The notes: generated by a model from the letters alone, not told the origin. Shown: positions 1-8,509, counted from the stretch's first letter. The stretch is DNA of 14,037 nucleotides from Candidatus Peregrinibacteria bacterium CG_4_9_14_0_2_um_filter_41_14 (GCA_002788755.1 PFRW01000040.1:1-14037); one strand, 5' to 3'. Numbers and translations are program-made.

Positions 1-189
1 ATCATTTGGTCCAAAATTACCATTATCATAACCGGAAATTACACCTTTGTTCACCATATTATTAAGTGCTTCTGCATAATAAGCACTATTATCAACATCA
101 GGGAAAAAAAGTGGACTCAAAGCAAACACACCCGTAAGCGTAAACAACGAACCAAGCAGAACAAAAGCCACAGCAGATAGCTTTTTCAT
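1..189 (-). CDS. Secreted SLH-domain protein, N-terminal part (cut by window edge)
   Basis: Sixty-three codons from an ATG at 187-189 run off the left edge, so the C-terminus is not seen. The protein opens with a signal peptide: MKK, a hydrophobic stretch to about residue 23 ending in GVFA, then LSP. A surface-layer-homology repeat starts at once, with FPDVDNSAYYAEAL followed by GVISGYDNGNFGPND, which fits the family pattern (FpDv..wya..i..l...gii.Gy.dG.FgPn). Family knowledge says such proteins are exported and attach to the cell envelope; the rest of this one is unknown. It lies 49 bp downstream of pyrF on the same strand, with no clear terminator or Shine-Dalgarno site between, so it could be read through from the pyr operon or have its own promoter. 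A second SLH gene, now frameshifted, is at 11485-12135. Confidence 0.8.
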   Translation of the reverse strand, partial: MKKLSAVAFVLLGSLFTLTGVFALSPLFFPDVDNSAYYAEALNNMVNKGVISGYDNGNFGPND

Positions 190-238
190 AAAAAAAGATT
201 AAATAACTATCGTATCCTACTACATAATGTAACTATTC

Positions 239-1150
239 TCAAACACTTTTCAACTCCTCCCGCATCTCTATCACGGCCGCTCGCGCGGCTTCTTTGTAGT
301 CTAATTCATCATTATCTTCATAGGCATAAATAATAGATCGAGAAGCGTTAATTAAAGCCCCAATACCATCCTCTCCAAACGCTGCTTTTAAATCCTCGGC
401 ATCGGCTCCTTGAGCACCGTAGCCTGGTACTAAAAAGAAAGATGTTGGCATTAATTTACGCAATTTAGCAATATCTTTAGGATAAGTCGCACCAACCACG
501 GCTCCAATAGAACTAAATCCATGCTCACCAATAACGTCAGCACCCCAAGATTCTACAAAATGGGCAATATACTCAAAATTTCGCAGCCCTTCATCGGTTA
601 CACGATCTTGAAAATCACCAGCCGAAGGATTGGAAGTTTTTACTAAAATAAAAATACCTTTATTATGTTTCTCACACTCTTCAATAAACGGCTTAATACC
701 ATCAAAACCTAGGTAGGGAGTCACAGTTAAGGCATCAATATCATAAATTGAATGTTGGGTATCGCCAATCTCAACTTCACCTAAATAGGCCTTAGCATAC
801 GCTTCGGCTGTTGAACCAATATCATTACGCTTACCGTCCGCAATTACAATTAACCCTTTGCTTTTGGCATAGGTACAAGTTTGCGCAAATGCATACATAC
901 CCGCAACACCATACTGTTCATAATAAGCCATTTGTAATTTAACAGCCGGCACTAAGTCGGCTACAGCATCAATAATCCCTTTGCCAAACTCTAAAAAGAT
1001 CGTTCCAATTGTCGGCAAGTCCAACTCACCACCTTGTGTTACCTGTTCAATCACACTTTCCGGGATTCTCTCTAAATTGGGATCAATCCCCACGCAAATT
1101 GGGGCACCTTTTTCATTAATTTGATCAATCAAGCGATCTGCAAAATTCAT
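239..1150 (-). CDS. pyrF: Orotidine 5'-phosphate decarboxylase (long, group 2 form)
   Basis: The 303-residue protein decarboxylates OMP to UMP, the last step of de novo pyrimidine synthesis, in the cytoplasm. The catalytic block is DGKRNDIGSTAEAYA at 105-119, where D105, K107 and D110 match the Asp-Lys-Asp charge network of the family. K71 (VKLQMAYYEQYG) and the substrate-binding VPGYGAQGAD loop near the C-terminus are also present. The length and the DIGSTAEAYA motif fit the longer group 2 PyrF proteins rather than the roughly 230-residue E. coli type. It is the last pyr gene of the minus-strand set, 3 bp after pyrD. It starts at ATG and ends in TGA, which shows that UGA is a stop here. No Shine-Dalgarno sequence precedes it. 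Confidence 0.95.
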   Translation of the reverse strand: MNFADRLIDQINEKGAPICVGIDPNLERIPESVIEQVTQGGELDLPTIGTIFLEFGKGIIDAVADLVPAVKLQMAYYEQYGVAGMYAFAQTCTYAKSKGLIVIADGKRNDIGSTAEAYAKAYLGEVEIGDTQHSIYDIDALTVTPYLGFDGIKPFIEECEKHNKGIFILVKTSNPSAGDFQDRVTDEGLRNFEYIAHFVESWGADVIGEHGFSSIGAVVGATYPKDIAKLRKLMPTSFFLVPGYGAQGADAEDLKAAFGEDGIGALINASRSIIYAYEDNDELDYKEAARAAVIEMREELKSV

Positions 1151-1153
1151 AGT

Positions 1154-2230
1154 TTAATCGTTAGCGTGTAATAGATGGTACTTATAAGCCAATAATGGAT
1201 CCCACATTGCTCCGGTTGCCGACATTGCCACATCGGCACCGGCCACAAAACGTTCATCAAACTGTTCCGGTTGAGTAATGCCACCAACACTGCAAATGGC
1301 AAAGTCACCACCTAAAGTCTGCTTCACTTGTGCCATTGTAGCGGTAAAGTCATGAGCCACATTTTCAATACCCGCACCACACAAACCGCTGGTTAATCGA
1401 CCTTCTCCCGGCAAAGCTGCCGCTTTGCCTTCCTTATCATAAACATTCATTGCAATCGTATTAATTCCCGCATAACACTGCACGTAAGGCATTGTCGCCT
1501 TCATCACCGCTTCCAGTTCTCGCTTATCTTCAAAGTGACCAATTTTAATCATTAATGGCGTGTTGCCAATCGTTTCTTTAATTCGTTTTGTAATTTTCGC
1601 TGCTGTCTCAGCGTCCTTGTAAATACTTCCTTCACCTGTGCATACATTTGGACAAGAGAAATTCGCTTCAATCACCTTAGCTCCAGCCTCTTTCGCCATG
1701 CCGGCCACGCGGGCAAAATCTTCTACAAAATCCATCTCTAATCCGGGTGTGCCAACAACCGAAACAACAAGCAATTGCCCATCGCCCAAGGCTTTATTGG
1801 CCTTCTCAACATCTGCCATCCAATCTACTGGTGCTTTACAAGGCATGCCAAAAGAGTTCGTAATCGTAATATCTACCACTCTTTCGGGCAAATGCTCACT
1901 GGCGCGTATGTCCGAACCGGCATCTTCAGCTTTTAACTGGCCGTGCGTATCTACATAAACACAGTTTGGTGCCGGATGCACCTTCCGCTCAATACTTCTA
2001 ACCGTTTTATAAATTACAATATCAAATCCCAACTTAGCGTATAAAGTCGTAAAATTAGCATTAAGTAAAGGCCCAGCCGGCACTCCTAAGCGAGAATTCA
2101 ATTTAAAGCCTAAAAAGTCAAACTTGCGTTTGACTGGTGGACGTTCCGGGATTTCTTGCTCAAAAACCGGTCCATTTTCATAATTCCAATCATAAGACTG
2201 ATCAATCCTATAAGTAGATTTATCTTGCAT
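1154..2230 (-). CDS. pyrD: Dihydroorotate dehydrogenase, class-1-type (catalytic Cys)
   Basis: A 358-residue TIM-barrel flavoprotein that oxidises dihydroorotate to orotate. The key loop is ANFSCPN at 189-195: C193 occupies the catalytic-base position that is Cys in class 1 enzymes and Ser in membrane-bound class 2 enzymes, and N190 and N195 flank it. Other family marks are ITNSFGMP at 123-130, IYKTV at 73-77, the MIKI lysine K229 and the FMN-phosphate loop SVGGI at 314-318. There is no N-terminal membrane segment, so a soluble enzyme is expected. No pyrK is nearby, so the electron acceptor cannot be told from here; a fumarate-using 1A-like enzyme is one option. The extended N-terminus (about 40 residues) is longer than in typical 1A enzymes. 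It sits between pyrE (33 bp upstream) and pyrF. Confidence 0.9.
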   Translation of the reverse strand: MQDKSTYRIDQSYDWNYENGPVFEQEIPERPPVKRKFDFLGFKLNSRLGVPAGPLLNANFTTLYAKLGFDIVIYKTVRSIERKVHPAPNCVYVDTHGQLKAEDAGSDIRASEHLPERVVDITITNSFGMPCKAPVDWMADVEKANKALGDGQLLVVSVVGTPGLEMDFVEDFARVAGMAKEAGAKVIEANFSCPNVCTGEGSIYKDAETAAKITKRIKETIGNTPLMIKIGHFEDKRELEAVMKATMPYVQCYAGINTIAMNVYDKEGKAAALPGEGRLTSGLCGAGIENVAHDFTATMAQVKQTLGGDFAICSVGGITQPEQFDERFVAGADVAMSATGAMWDPLLAYKYHLLHAND

Positions 2231-2263
2231 AGTAAAGTTTAGATTAAGGGCAGTGTAAAACCA

Positions 2264-2905
2264 CTAAGCCAAATTTGCAAACCAAGTTTCCGGATCTTCC
2301 GCAAATTTAATTAGTCGTGCTTCATCAGTTGGTGAGATTTCCTGCTTTTCCACAAGCAAGGCGGATAAAGTCGTAAAATCAGACAAAGCCATGTACTCAA
2401 GACCGGCCGCTTTCATTTTTTTCGCCAACGTCTCTAAGCCATAACTAAAAATAGCAACAACGCCAACCACATCAACATCCCATTCACGTTTCAACGCTTC
2501 CGCCGAATTAATAGCACTGCCACCGGTCGACAACAAATCCTCAACAATCACAACACGATTACCGGCATCCAAAACCCCTTCTACCTGCTTGCCCGCACCG
2601 TGCCCTTTTGGCTTGGATCTAACATAAACCATTGGCTTACCCAAATACTGAGCCACAAAACTTGCCCAAGGAATACCCGCCGTTGCGGTTCCGGCTATAC
2701 AATCAATATCTTCAAACTCAGAACAAAGATTCAATAAGCCTTTCACAATCATCTCACGCGCTTCAGGAAAACTAATTAACCGTCGATTATCACAATAAAT
2801 TGGTGACCTAATCCCAGAGGTCCATGTAAACGGATCATCCAACTTAACCTTAACCGATTCCGTATCTAACAAAATTTGTGCAATTTCCTTACGTTGACTA
2901 TCCAT
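2264..2905 (-). CDS. pyrE: Orotate phosphoribosyltransferase
   Basis: This 213-residue enzyme joins orotate to PRPP to make OMP. The PRPP-binding signature VVIVEDLLSTGGS is at 118-130 and the flexible catalytic loop KPKGHGAGKQVEG at 98-110. Length matches the family (about 200-215). The ATG at 2903-2905 is preceded by an AT-rich leader with no Shine-Dalgarno motif. It lies 15 bp after pyrC and 33 bp before pyrD, so it is surely part of the same transcript. Confidence 0.95.
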   Translation of the reverse strand: MDSQRKEIAQILLDTESVKVKLDDPFTWTSGIRSPIYCDNRRLISFPEAREMIVKGLLNLCSEFEDIDCIAGTATAGIPWASFVAQYLGKPMVYVRSKPKGHGAGKQVEGVLDAGNRVVIVEDLLSTGGSAINSAEALKREWDVDVVGVVAIFSYGLETLAKKMKAAGLEYMALSDFTTLSALLVEKQEISPTDEARLIKFAEDPETWFANLA

Positions 2906-2920
2906 ATATTTTTTGATTAA

Positions 2921-4243
2921 TTAAACATCACTCCGAGTAACCAACTTACCTTTCCATTCGTCGGAAATGACTTCACCATCCCAAACCAAGTTACCATTTA
3001 CAAAAGTTTTCACCGGCCAAGCATTAAATTCCAAACCGGTATAATTGGACCAACCACAGCGCGACTCCAACATTGATTCATCAAGAACACCTTTTTTATT
3101 CATATCCACAATCACCAAATCGGCATCATAACCTTCCTTTAATTGCCCTTTATTTGCCACCGCAAACTGCTTCGCGGGATTATACGAAGTAAGCTCAACC
3201 AATCTTGGTAAAGTTAAATCATCCGTCTGCACCTTACTCAAAAGCAAAAGTAACATCTCCTGCACCCCCGGCATCCCCGATGGCGCCTTCCAATAGTCTT
3301 GATCCTTGGCCACCTTTAAATGAGGCGCATGATCAGTAGCAACCATATCAATAACATTTAAACCAATACCATCTTCCCAAAGCGCTCGCACATCTTCTAC
3401 AGAACGCACCGGCGGATTTACCCGCAAATAATTGCCCTTTTGCTCATACATCAAGTTATTCAAAAACAAATGGTGAGGCGTTACTTCACAAGTCAAATCT
3501 TTATACCCTTCATTTTTAGCTCTTCTCACAATCAAAACTTCCTCTTTGGTACTCATATGCGCAATGTGCAATTTTGTGCCTAATTCCTGCCCTAGCGCCA
3601 CCGCTCGTTCCGTTGCCATTGCTGCTACATCGTTACCTCTAATTACACCATGAATTTGCGGATCATGAATATCATGGAACTTAGCCGTATTTTCCACAAT
3701 GCGCGCTTCGTGTTCCGCATGTACCACAATTTGCATCCCCAAACTAAAGAACTCCTGCCAATACTCTTTTTTATCAACCAACAAATCACCAGTCGAACTC
3801 CCCATATAAATCTTAATTCCCATAATTCGATCTTTAGCTGCTGCCAAAGCCTGAGCATTATGAGGTGTTGCTCCTCCATAAACCCCAAAATTAATTAACG
3901 ATTTTTCTGCCGCCATCGCAATTTTGGCCTCAATTAATTCCGGATTAGTGGTTGGCGGATTTGTATTTGGCATATCAAAAATTGTCGTCACACCGCCACG
4001 TACGGCCGCCCGACTACCTGAGTAAAAATCTTCCTTTTCGATATTACCCGGTTCTCTAAAATGCACATGTACATCAATTAATCCGGGCATTACATATAAA
4101 TTAGTACAATCAATTACTTCGGCATCGTCTGCCACCATATTGGCCTCAATCTTCATAATCTTGCCATCCTCAACTAAAAGATCTACCTTAAATTCGTGTT
4201 TATGATCAACTAACGTCCCGTTTTTTAAAAGATATTTGGTCAA
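2921..4243 (-). CDS. pyrC: Dihydroorotase (type I, amidohydrolase family)
   Basis: A 440-residue metal-dependent amidohydrolase that cyclises carbamoyl-aspartate to dihydroorotate. Metal ligands can be picked out: DVHVHFREPG with H59 and H61, the candidate carboxylated lysine K144 in GIKIYMGSS, H175 in VHAEH, H229 in HIAHMS, and D304 in ATDHAPH. The length of about 440 fits type I rather than the roughly 350-residue E. coli type. The start is TTG (4241-4243). It is chosen because the family-typical opening KYLLKNGTLVD follows directly and the next in-frame ATG is residue 30, inside the first beta-strands. Only 3 bp separate it from the pyrB stop, which suggests translational coupling. No Shine-Dalgarno motif is visible. 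Confidence 0.93.
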   Translation of the reverse strand: MTKYLLKNGTLVDHKHEFKVDLLVEDGKIMKIEANMVADDAEVIDCTNLYVMPGLIDVHVHFREPGNIEKEDFYSGSRAAVRGGVTTIFDMPNTNPPTTNPELIEAKIAMAAEKSLINFGVYGGATPHNAQALAAAKDRIMGIKIYMGSSTGDLLVDKKEYWQEFFSLGMQIVVHAEHEARIVENTAKFHDIHDPQIHGVIRGNDVAAMATERAVALGQELGTKLHIAHMSTKEEVLIVRRAKNEGYKDLTCEVTPHHLFLNNLMYEQKGNYLRVNPPVRSVEDVRALWEDGIGLNVIDMVATDHAPHLKVAKDQDYWKAPSGMPGVQEMLLLLLSKVQTDDLTLPRLVELTSYNPAKQFAVANKGQLKEGYDADLVIVDMNKKGVLDESMLESRCGWSNYTGLEFNAWPVKTFVNGNLVWDGEVISDEWKGKLVTRSDV

Positions 4244-4246
4244 AAT

Positions 4247-5164
4247 TTACGAGTTAAGAAGTCCAAAAATAATTGCCATTCGCACCGCCACGCCATTTTT
4301 AACCTGCTTAAAATAATATGCTCCTTCCCAATCATCACAATCCACAGCAATCTCATCTAAACGCGGCAACGGATGCATTAACATAGAATTTGGCGCAACC
4401 CGTTCCATTAAGGCGCGGTTAATTATATATGAATCTTTCAAACGCATATACTCGGCCTGATCATCAAATCGTTCCTGTTGTACACGGGTAATGTAACCCA
4501 CATCAACATCTTGCAAATTAGCCTCTAAATCGGAGACAACTTTGTAATTCACCCCCTTTTCCTTCAACCACTCTTCATATTTTTCCGGCATTTTTAATGC
4601 CTCCGGCGAAATCAAAATCAATTCTACTTGGTAAAAAGCCAATAATTTAATTAATGAATGCACAGTTCGTCCAAATTTAAGGTCCCCAACCAATGCAATT
4701 TTTAGACCATCCAAACGGCCATACTTCTTATAAATCGTGTACATATCCAGCAAAGCCTGAGTTGGATGATCACCGGCACCATCGCCACAGTTAATGACCG
4801 GCACCAAACTACCTTTAGCAAACTCTTCCACAGATCCCACATCCGGATGTCGCATTGCAATAATATCGGCAAAGTTACTCACCATTCGCGCTGTATCCTG
4901 CAAGCTCTCCCCCTTTTTTAAAGAAGAAGACTCCATACCAATTACATTAATCACACTACCCCCCTGCCGCAACATCGCAGTTTCGGTAGATAAACGGGTA
5001 CGAGTCGAAGGCTCAAAAAACAACGCCCCTAAAACCTTGCCATCCAACTCCTTGTTAGAGCCATGATCAGCAGTTTCCGCAAAACGATCAGCTAACTCAA
5101 ATACCTTCTCTACATCAGCCTTAGTGACTTGATCCGGCGAAAGCAAGTGCTTAAATGAAAACAT
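4247..5164 (-). CDS. pyrB: Aspartate carbamoyltransferase catalytic chain
   Basis: The enzyme condenses carbamoyl phosphate with aspartate, the committed step of the pathway. From the ATG at 5162-5164 it is 305 residues, the normal length. The carbamoyl-phosphate site FFEPSTRTR (STRTR at 53-57), SLKKGES (Lys 83/84), HPTQ at 133-136 and HPLPR at 264-268 are all present. An upstream in-frame ATG at 5218 would add 18 residues (MAAYVGFAKLQ...), but these do not look like the family N-terminus and overlap the predicted promoter and palindrome, so I use the inner start. It is the first gene of the pyrBCEDF set. No regulatory chain gene (pyrI) lies beside it, so trimeric catalytic chains without allosteric subunits are likely. 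Confidence 0.93.
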   Translation of the reverse strand: MFSFKHLLSPDQVTKADVEKVFELADRFAETADHGSNKELDGKVLGALFFEPSTRTRLSTETAMLRQGGSVINVIGMESSSLKKGESLQDTARMVSNFADIIAMRHPDVGSVEEFAKGSLVPVINCGDGAGDHPTQALLDMYTIYKKYGRLDGLKIALVGDLKFGRTVHSLIKLLAFYQVELILISPEALKMPEKYEEWLKEKGVNYKVVSDLEANLQDVDVGYITRVQQERFDDQAEYMRLKDSYIINRALMERVAPNSMLMHPLPRLDEIAVDCDDWEGAYYFKQVKNGVAVRMAIIFGLLNS

Positions 5165-5286
5165 AATGAATGTTGCTAAGATTGACTGCAGCTTAGCAAA
5201 TCCAACATATGCTGCCAACCAAATATTGCCAAATTAAATTCAACACTCTAAGATATGTTATCAGAAGCCATAAACAGTTTAAACAT
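5165..5286. promoter_or_regulatory. Divergent pyrB/carA promoter region with shared -35 core
   Basis: The 122 bp between the two start codons hold two back-to-back sigma-70-like promoters. For carA: TTGCCA at 5226-5231, 17 bp, TAAGAT at 5249-5254. For pyrB on the minus strand: TTGGCA (5232-5227), 17 bp, TATGTT (5209-5204). The two -35 boxes are the same seven base pairs (TTGCCAA) read on opposite strands. Both match the -35 consensus at 5 of 6 positions and the -10 consensus at 4 of 6. Spacing is ideal in both cases, but no transcription start is known, so this is a prediction. Confidence 0.5.
5173..5199. repeat. Inverted repeat in the pyrB leader (operator or leader stem-loop)
   Basis: TTGCTAAG (5173-5180) and CTTAGCAA (5192-5199) are perfect 8-bp inverted arms around an 11-nt spacer that contains CTGCAG. 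The element ends 8 nt upstream of the pyrB ATG and overlaps the expected transcription start of the predicted pyrB promoter. It could be an operator that represses pyrB, or a hairpin near the ribosome-binding region. No pyrR gene or typical PyrR attenuator is visible. Confidence 0.5.
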
Positions 5287-6384
5287 ATGAACAAAGCAAA
5301 ACTGATTCTAAAGGACGGAACCACATTTACCGGCCGTGGTTTTGGTTACAACGGTGATGTTAGTAGCGGCGAAGTTGTTTTTAACACAGGCATGGTCGGC
5401 TACCCCGAAAGCATTACAGACCCATCATACCGTGGCCAAATTCTTGTTTTAACTTTTCCTTTAGTAGGTAACTATGGCGTGCCTAAACCGGAAACACTTA
5501 AAGAACTCATTCAAAACTTTGAAAGCGACGAAATCCACATCCGCGGCCTCGTCGTTAGCGACTATTCCGACCATTTTCACCACCACGAAGCCATCGAATC
5601 CTTAGGCAAATGGCTCGAAAAATACAAAATCCCCGGCATTAGCGGTGTCGATACCCGCTACCTAACCCAAACTCTGCGTGACAAAGGCTCCCAACTTGGC
5701 CAAATTGTGCCAGAAGGCCAAACCCAAATTCCCACCAAAGACCTTTACGACCCCAACAAAGTCAATCTCCTTAATGAAGTCAGCATTAAAGAGCCAATCA
5801 TCTACAACGAAGGTCAAGAAAAAATATTACTAGCCGTAGATTGCGGCATGAAAGCCAACATTATTCGCTCCTTGATTAGTCGTGGGGTTACCGTTATCCG
5901 CGTGCCATGGGACTACCCTTTTATGGACAGCGACCTCAAATTTGACGGTGTCTTCCTTTCCAACGGTCCCGGTGATCCGGAAGTTCTCAAAAAAACCATT
6001 CTTGTCGAACAAATTAAAAAAGCCATGGACAAAAAAATCCCCGTCCTCGGCATTTGCCTGGGTAATCAGCTAATCACCCTAGCCGGCGGTGGCAAAACCT
6101 TTAAACTACCTTTTGGCCACCGTGGTCAAAATCAACCATGCGTAGATGTCGAAACCGAAAAATGCTACATGACCAGCCAAAACCACGGCTTCGCCATCGA
6201 CGAAAAAAGTCTAACCAAAGACTGGAAAGTCTGGTTCCGCAACTTAAACGACCATTCAATCGAAGGCATCAAACACACTTCCCTCCCTTTTATGAGCGTC
6301 CAATTTCATCCGGAAGCGTGCCCCGGTCCCAACGACACCAACTACCTATTCGATTACTACATTAGCCAACTTTATGCAGCTTAA
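5287..6384 (+). CDS. carA: Carbamoyl-phosphate synthase small (glutaminase) subunit
   Basis: A 365-residue protein that releases ammonia from glutamine for the large subunit CarB. The N-terminal CarA domain runs from LILKDGTTFTGRGFG through GEVVFNTGMVGYPE. The class I glutamine amidotransferase domain begins near residue 178. Its triad is C257 (GICLGNQL), H341 and E343 (FHPEACPG), with the NHGF motif at 299-302. I start at the ATG at 5287 because MNKAKLILKDG is the family N-terminus; an in-frame ATG at 5209 adds 26 unlikely residues across the promoter region. It is divergent from pyrB. carB does not follow: the next gene overlaps carA by 11 nt and is an exonuclease/helicase protein, so carB must be elsewhere. 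Confidence 0.94.
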   Translation: MNKAKLILKDGTTFTGRGFGYNGDVSSGEVVFNTGMVGYPESITDPSYRGQILVLTFPLVGNYGVPKPETLKELIQNFESDEIHIRGLVVSDYSDHFHHHEAIESLGKWLEKYKIPGISGVDTRYLTQTLRDKGSQLGQIVPEGQTQIPTKDLYDPNKVNLLNEVSIKEPIIYNEGQEKILLAVDCGMKANIIRSLISRGVTVIRVPWDYPFMDSDLKFDGVFLSNGPGDPEVLKKTILVEQIKKAMDKKIPVLGICLGNQLITLAGGGKTFKLPFGHRGQNQPCVDVETEKCYMTSQNHGFAIDEKSLTKDWKVWFRNLNDHSIEGIKHTSLPFMSVQFHPEACPGPNDTNYLFDYYISQLYAA

Positions 6385-8398
6385 CCTCCTAAACTTAGAC
6401 CAATCCGACTCTTCAACTTTTGTCTGTCTCGATATCGAAACAACAGGCTTTAACTACGAAGACGACCAAATTATTGAAATTGCCGCCGTCAAATTTTCCG
6501 GCGACAACCAAATCGATACTTTTCAAACCCTAATTTACACCGAACAAGCCATTCCCATCATTGTCCAAGACCTTACCGGCATTAAAAACACCATGCTCGC
6601 CGGCAAGCCATTATTGGCAGACGTCAAAGCCCAACTCTTAGACTTTGTTGGCAACTACCCAATTATCGGTCATAACATCAATTTTGATCTCGACTTTTTA
6701 GGCACCAAAGGCATCGTCATCCCCGGCAAACGAATCGATACTTTTCCTATGTCACAAACCCTAGTCCCAAACGCCATTTCCTATTCCCTAGAAACACTTT
6801 CCTACCATTTGGTTACCCACCAACCAACCCACCGCGCCCTAGACGATGTTCTAGCCAATATTGAGCTATTCAACCACCTAGCCGCCCTGTGGCAATACAA
6901 GCAAACACCGGAAACAATTCAAATAGTCGAAAAATCCACCCTCCCCTACAAAGAGTATTTCTTATCCCTCCCCAAAACCACAACTCCCCCGCAAAAAGAG
7001 ATTATCGACACAACCCCACTAGTAAAACTTCCCGCTGCCCTCGGCACCCCCCCCAACAAAACCATCACCGTCGGCACCAACGAACAATTAATCGCCCTAA
7101 AAACCGACTTCCCCAACTGCCAAATCATCACACCGCATTATCAACTAATCGACCCTGCTAAATTTGAGCAGCTCCTAGCCCAACCAGAGCTAACCACCGA
7201 CGAAACCTACGCCTGCCTCAAAGTTTGCCTAAACAAACTCAACAATCAACTTCCTTCAACTAATGACATCAACCTCTTTGGCAAAGAATACAACATCATC
7301 AGCCCCCTAACCTACGCCACTCAACAACCGGTTAAAATTGATGACACAACCTTTTACGCCATCAGTCACAACTACTTTTTCCAACAACTACAAGCCACCC
7401 CCCCCCTTAACGACTACCTAAAAAACACCAAACTCATCTTCCTAGACCACCCCTTTTTAGAAGAAGCCTACACCCGCGCCAGCACCACCACCATCCACTA
7501 CAACAACTTCCCCCAAGGCGAAGCCGATTTAGCCTTTGGTCTCCTCGGCATCTTCGCCCAAAAATTTCACGACGCCAACAGCTACGGCCCCCTTTTAATG
7601 GAAGACTTCCACTTTACCCAACCGGAATGGCAAAACGCCAAAGACGCCTTCGCCAAACTGAATATCACCTTCCCCAACCCCCAACAAGACCTAATCTGGA
7701 TCAACAGCAACGATGACAGACCCCCAACCCTCCAATACATCAGCAAAGGCGCCGACTTTAACCTGGAACAAATCATAAACGCCCACGGTCTCAACATGGA
7801 AATCATTAAATACACAGTCGAAACTGAAGCCAAAATCACCGTCTACCCACGCCTCCCCGTCCCCAACGGCTCCGGCTACGACGCCACCATCAACCAAAAA
7901 ATTGACTACCTAATTACCAACAGCAGCAAAGACATCTGCATCGTCACCACCAACTACACCCAAATCAAAGAAATCTACCAATACTGCCTCAATAAATTCC
8001 CCCACCGCAACGTCATCGCCCAAAAATATTCCGGTTCCGCCGGCAAAATCTCCCACAAAATCACCGAAGTCGAAGGCCACAACATCCTCATCTGCACCTA
8101 CCAATTCTACCTCCAACACACCCCCCCCATGGCCAACCTCGAACGCCTAATCCTGGTCAAACTCCCCATCATGACCCCCCATCACCCCTTTTATTCTTTC
8201 AAAGAAAAAGTCGATTCCAACTACTTCAACCACTACGTTATCCCCCACACCCTAAACAACCTCCTCCAAACCATCAACATCGGCCAACACGCCGAAAACA
8301 TCGATCTCCTAGATAGCCGCATCGAAACCACCAACTACGGCCAAACCATCAAAACCGGCCTCAGCAACTACGTCGAATTCACAACATGGACAAACTAA
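6374..8398 (+). CDS. DnaQ-type 3'-5' exonuclease fused to a degenerate DinG-like helicase region
   Basis: 674 residues. Residues 14-172 form a DEDDh exonuclease with all expected residues: D20 and E22 (CLDIETTGF), D105 (GHNINFDLDFL), H153 and D157 (HRALDD). The rest follows the layout of Firmicutes-type DinG: YACLKVCLNKLN near 279-290, ISHNYFFQQL at 330-339 in the place of the usual NHALL motif, then VIAQKYSGSAGK, LILVKLP, FNHYVIPHTLN, LLDSRI and YGQTIKTGL at 547-663. The ATPase motifs are eroded. There is no GxGK[ST]; the nearest match is GTPPNKT at 224-230. DEAH is replaced by DHPF at 358-361, and the arginine-finger motif (QGiGRlIR) reads QTINIGQHA. An active nuclease without helicase activity is the likely product, as reported for Staphylococcus aureus DinG. 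The ATG lies inside carA. The coding strand is very C-rich and G-poor. Confidence 0.8.
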   Translation: MQLNLLNLDQSDSSTFVCLDIETTGFNYEDDQIIEIAAVKFSGDNQIDTFQTLIYTEQAIPIIVQDLTGIKNTMLAGKPLLADVKAQLLDFVGNYPIIGHNINFDLDFLGTKGIVIPGKRIDTFPMSQTLVPNAISYSLETLSYHLVTHQPTHRALDDVLANIELFNHLAALWQYKQTPETIQIVEKSTLPYKEYFLSLPKTTTPPQKEIIDTTPLVKLPAALGTPPNKTITVGTNEQLIALKTDFPNCQIITPHYQLIDPAKFEQLLAQPELTTDETYACLKVCLNKLNNQLPSTNDINLFGKEYNIISPLTYATQQPVKIDDTTFYAISHNYFFQQLQATPPLNDYLKNTKLIFLDHPFLEEAYTRASTTTIHYNNFPQGEADLAFGLLGIFAQKFHDANSYGPLLMEDFHFTQPEWQNAKDAFAKLNITFPNPQQDLIWINSNDDRPPTLQYISKGADFNLEQIINAHGLNMEIIKYTVETEAKITVYPRLPVPNGSGYDATINQKIDYLITNSSKDICIVTTNYTQIKEIYQYCLNKFPHRNVIAQKYSGSAGKISHKITEVEGHNILICTYQFYLQHTPPMANLERLILVKLPIMTPHHPFYSFKEKVDSNYFNHYVIPHTLNNLLQTINIGQHAENIDLLDSRIETTNYGQTIKTGLSNYVEFTTWTN

Positions 8399-8509
8399 GA
8401 ACATAAAAAAGCCATATGCCCAGAAAATCCCCGGGGATGGAAAATCAAAATCCTCCCCCCAGATCTTGCCAAGCCCCCACAAGTCTGCTAATTTCTCCAA
8501 GCTTTACAT
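8399..8509. other. Intergenic spacer with a 12-bp palindrome and GC-rich hairpin
   Basis: ATCCCCGGGGAT at 8427-8438 is a perfect 12-bp palindrome. Part of it can instead pair with TCCTCCCC at 8451-8458 (GGGGA, bulged T, GGA). It lies just after the exonuclease/helicase gene, where a terminator would be expected, but no T-run follows on either strand, so I do not call one. No gene is seen. Confidence 0.35.

Noticed and set aside
5165..5286. Longer starts for pyrB (5218) and carA (5209)
   Set aside because: Both add residues unlike the families and would make the two genes overlap head to head across the promoter region.
7582..8119. Three minus-strand ORFs opposite the exonuclease/helicase gene
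   Set aside because: They are rich in G, V, D and A because they mirror the C-rich coding strand; no family pattern or start signal is visible.
8427..8458. Rho-independent terminator after the exonuclease/helicase gene
   Set aside because: The hairpin is GC-rich, but no T-run follows, and a competing palindrome uses the same bases.
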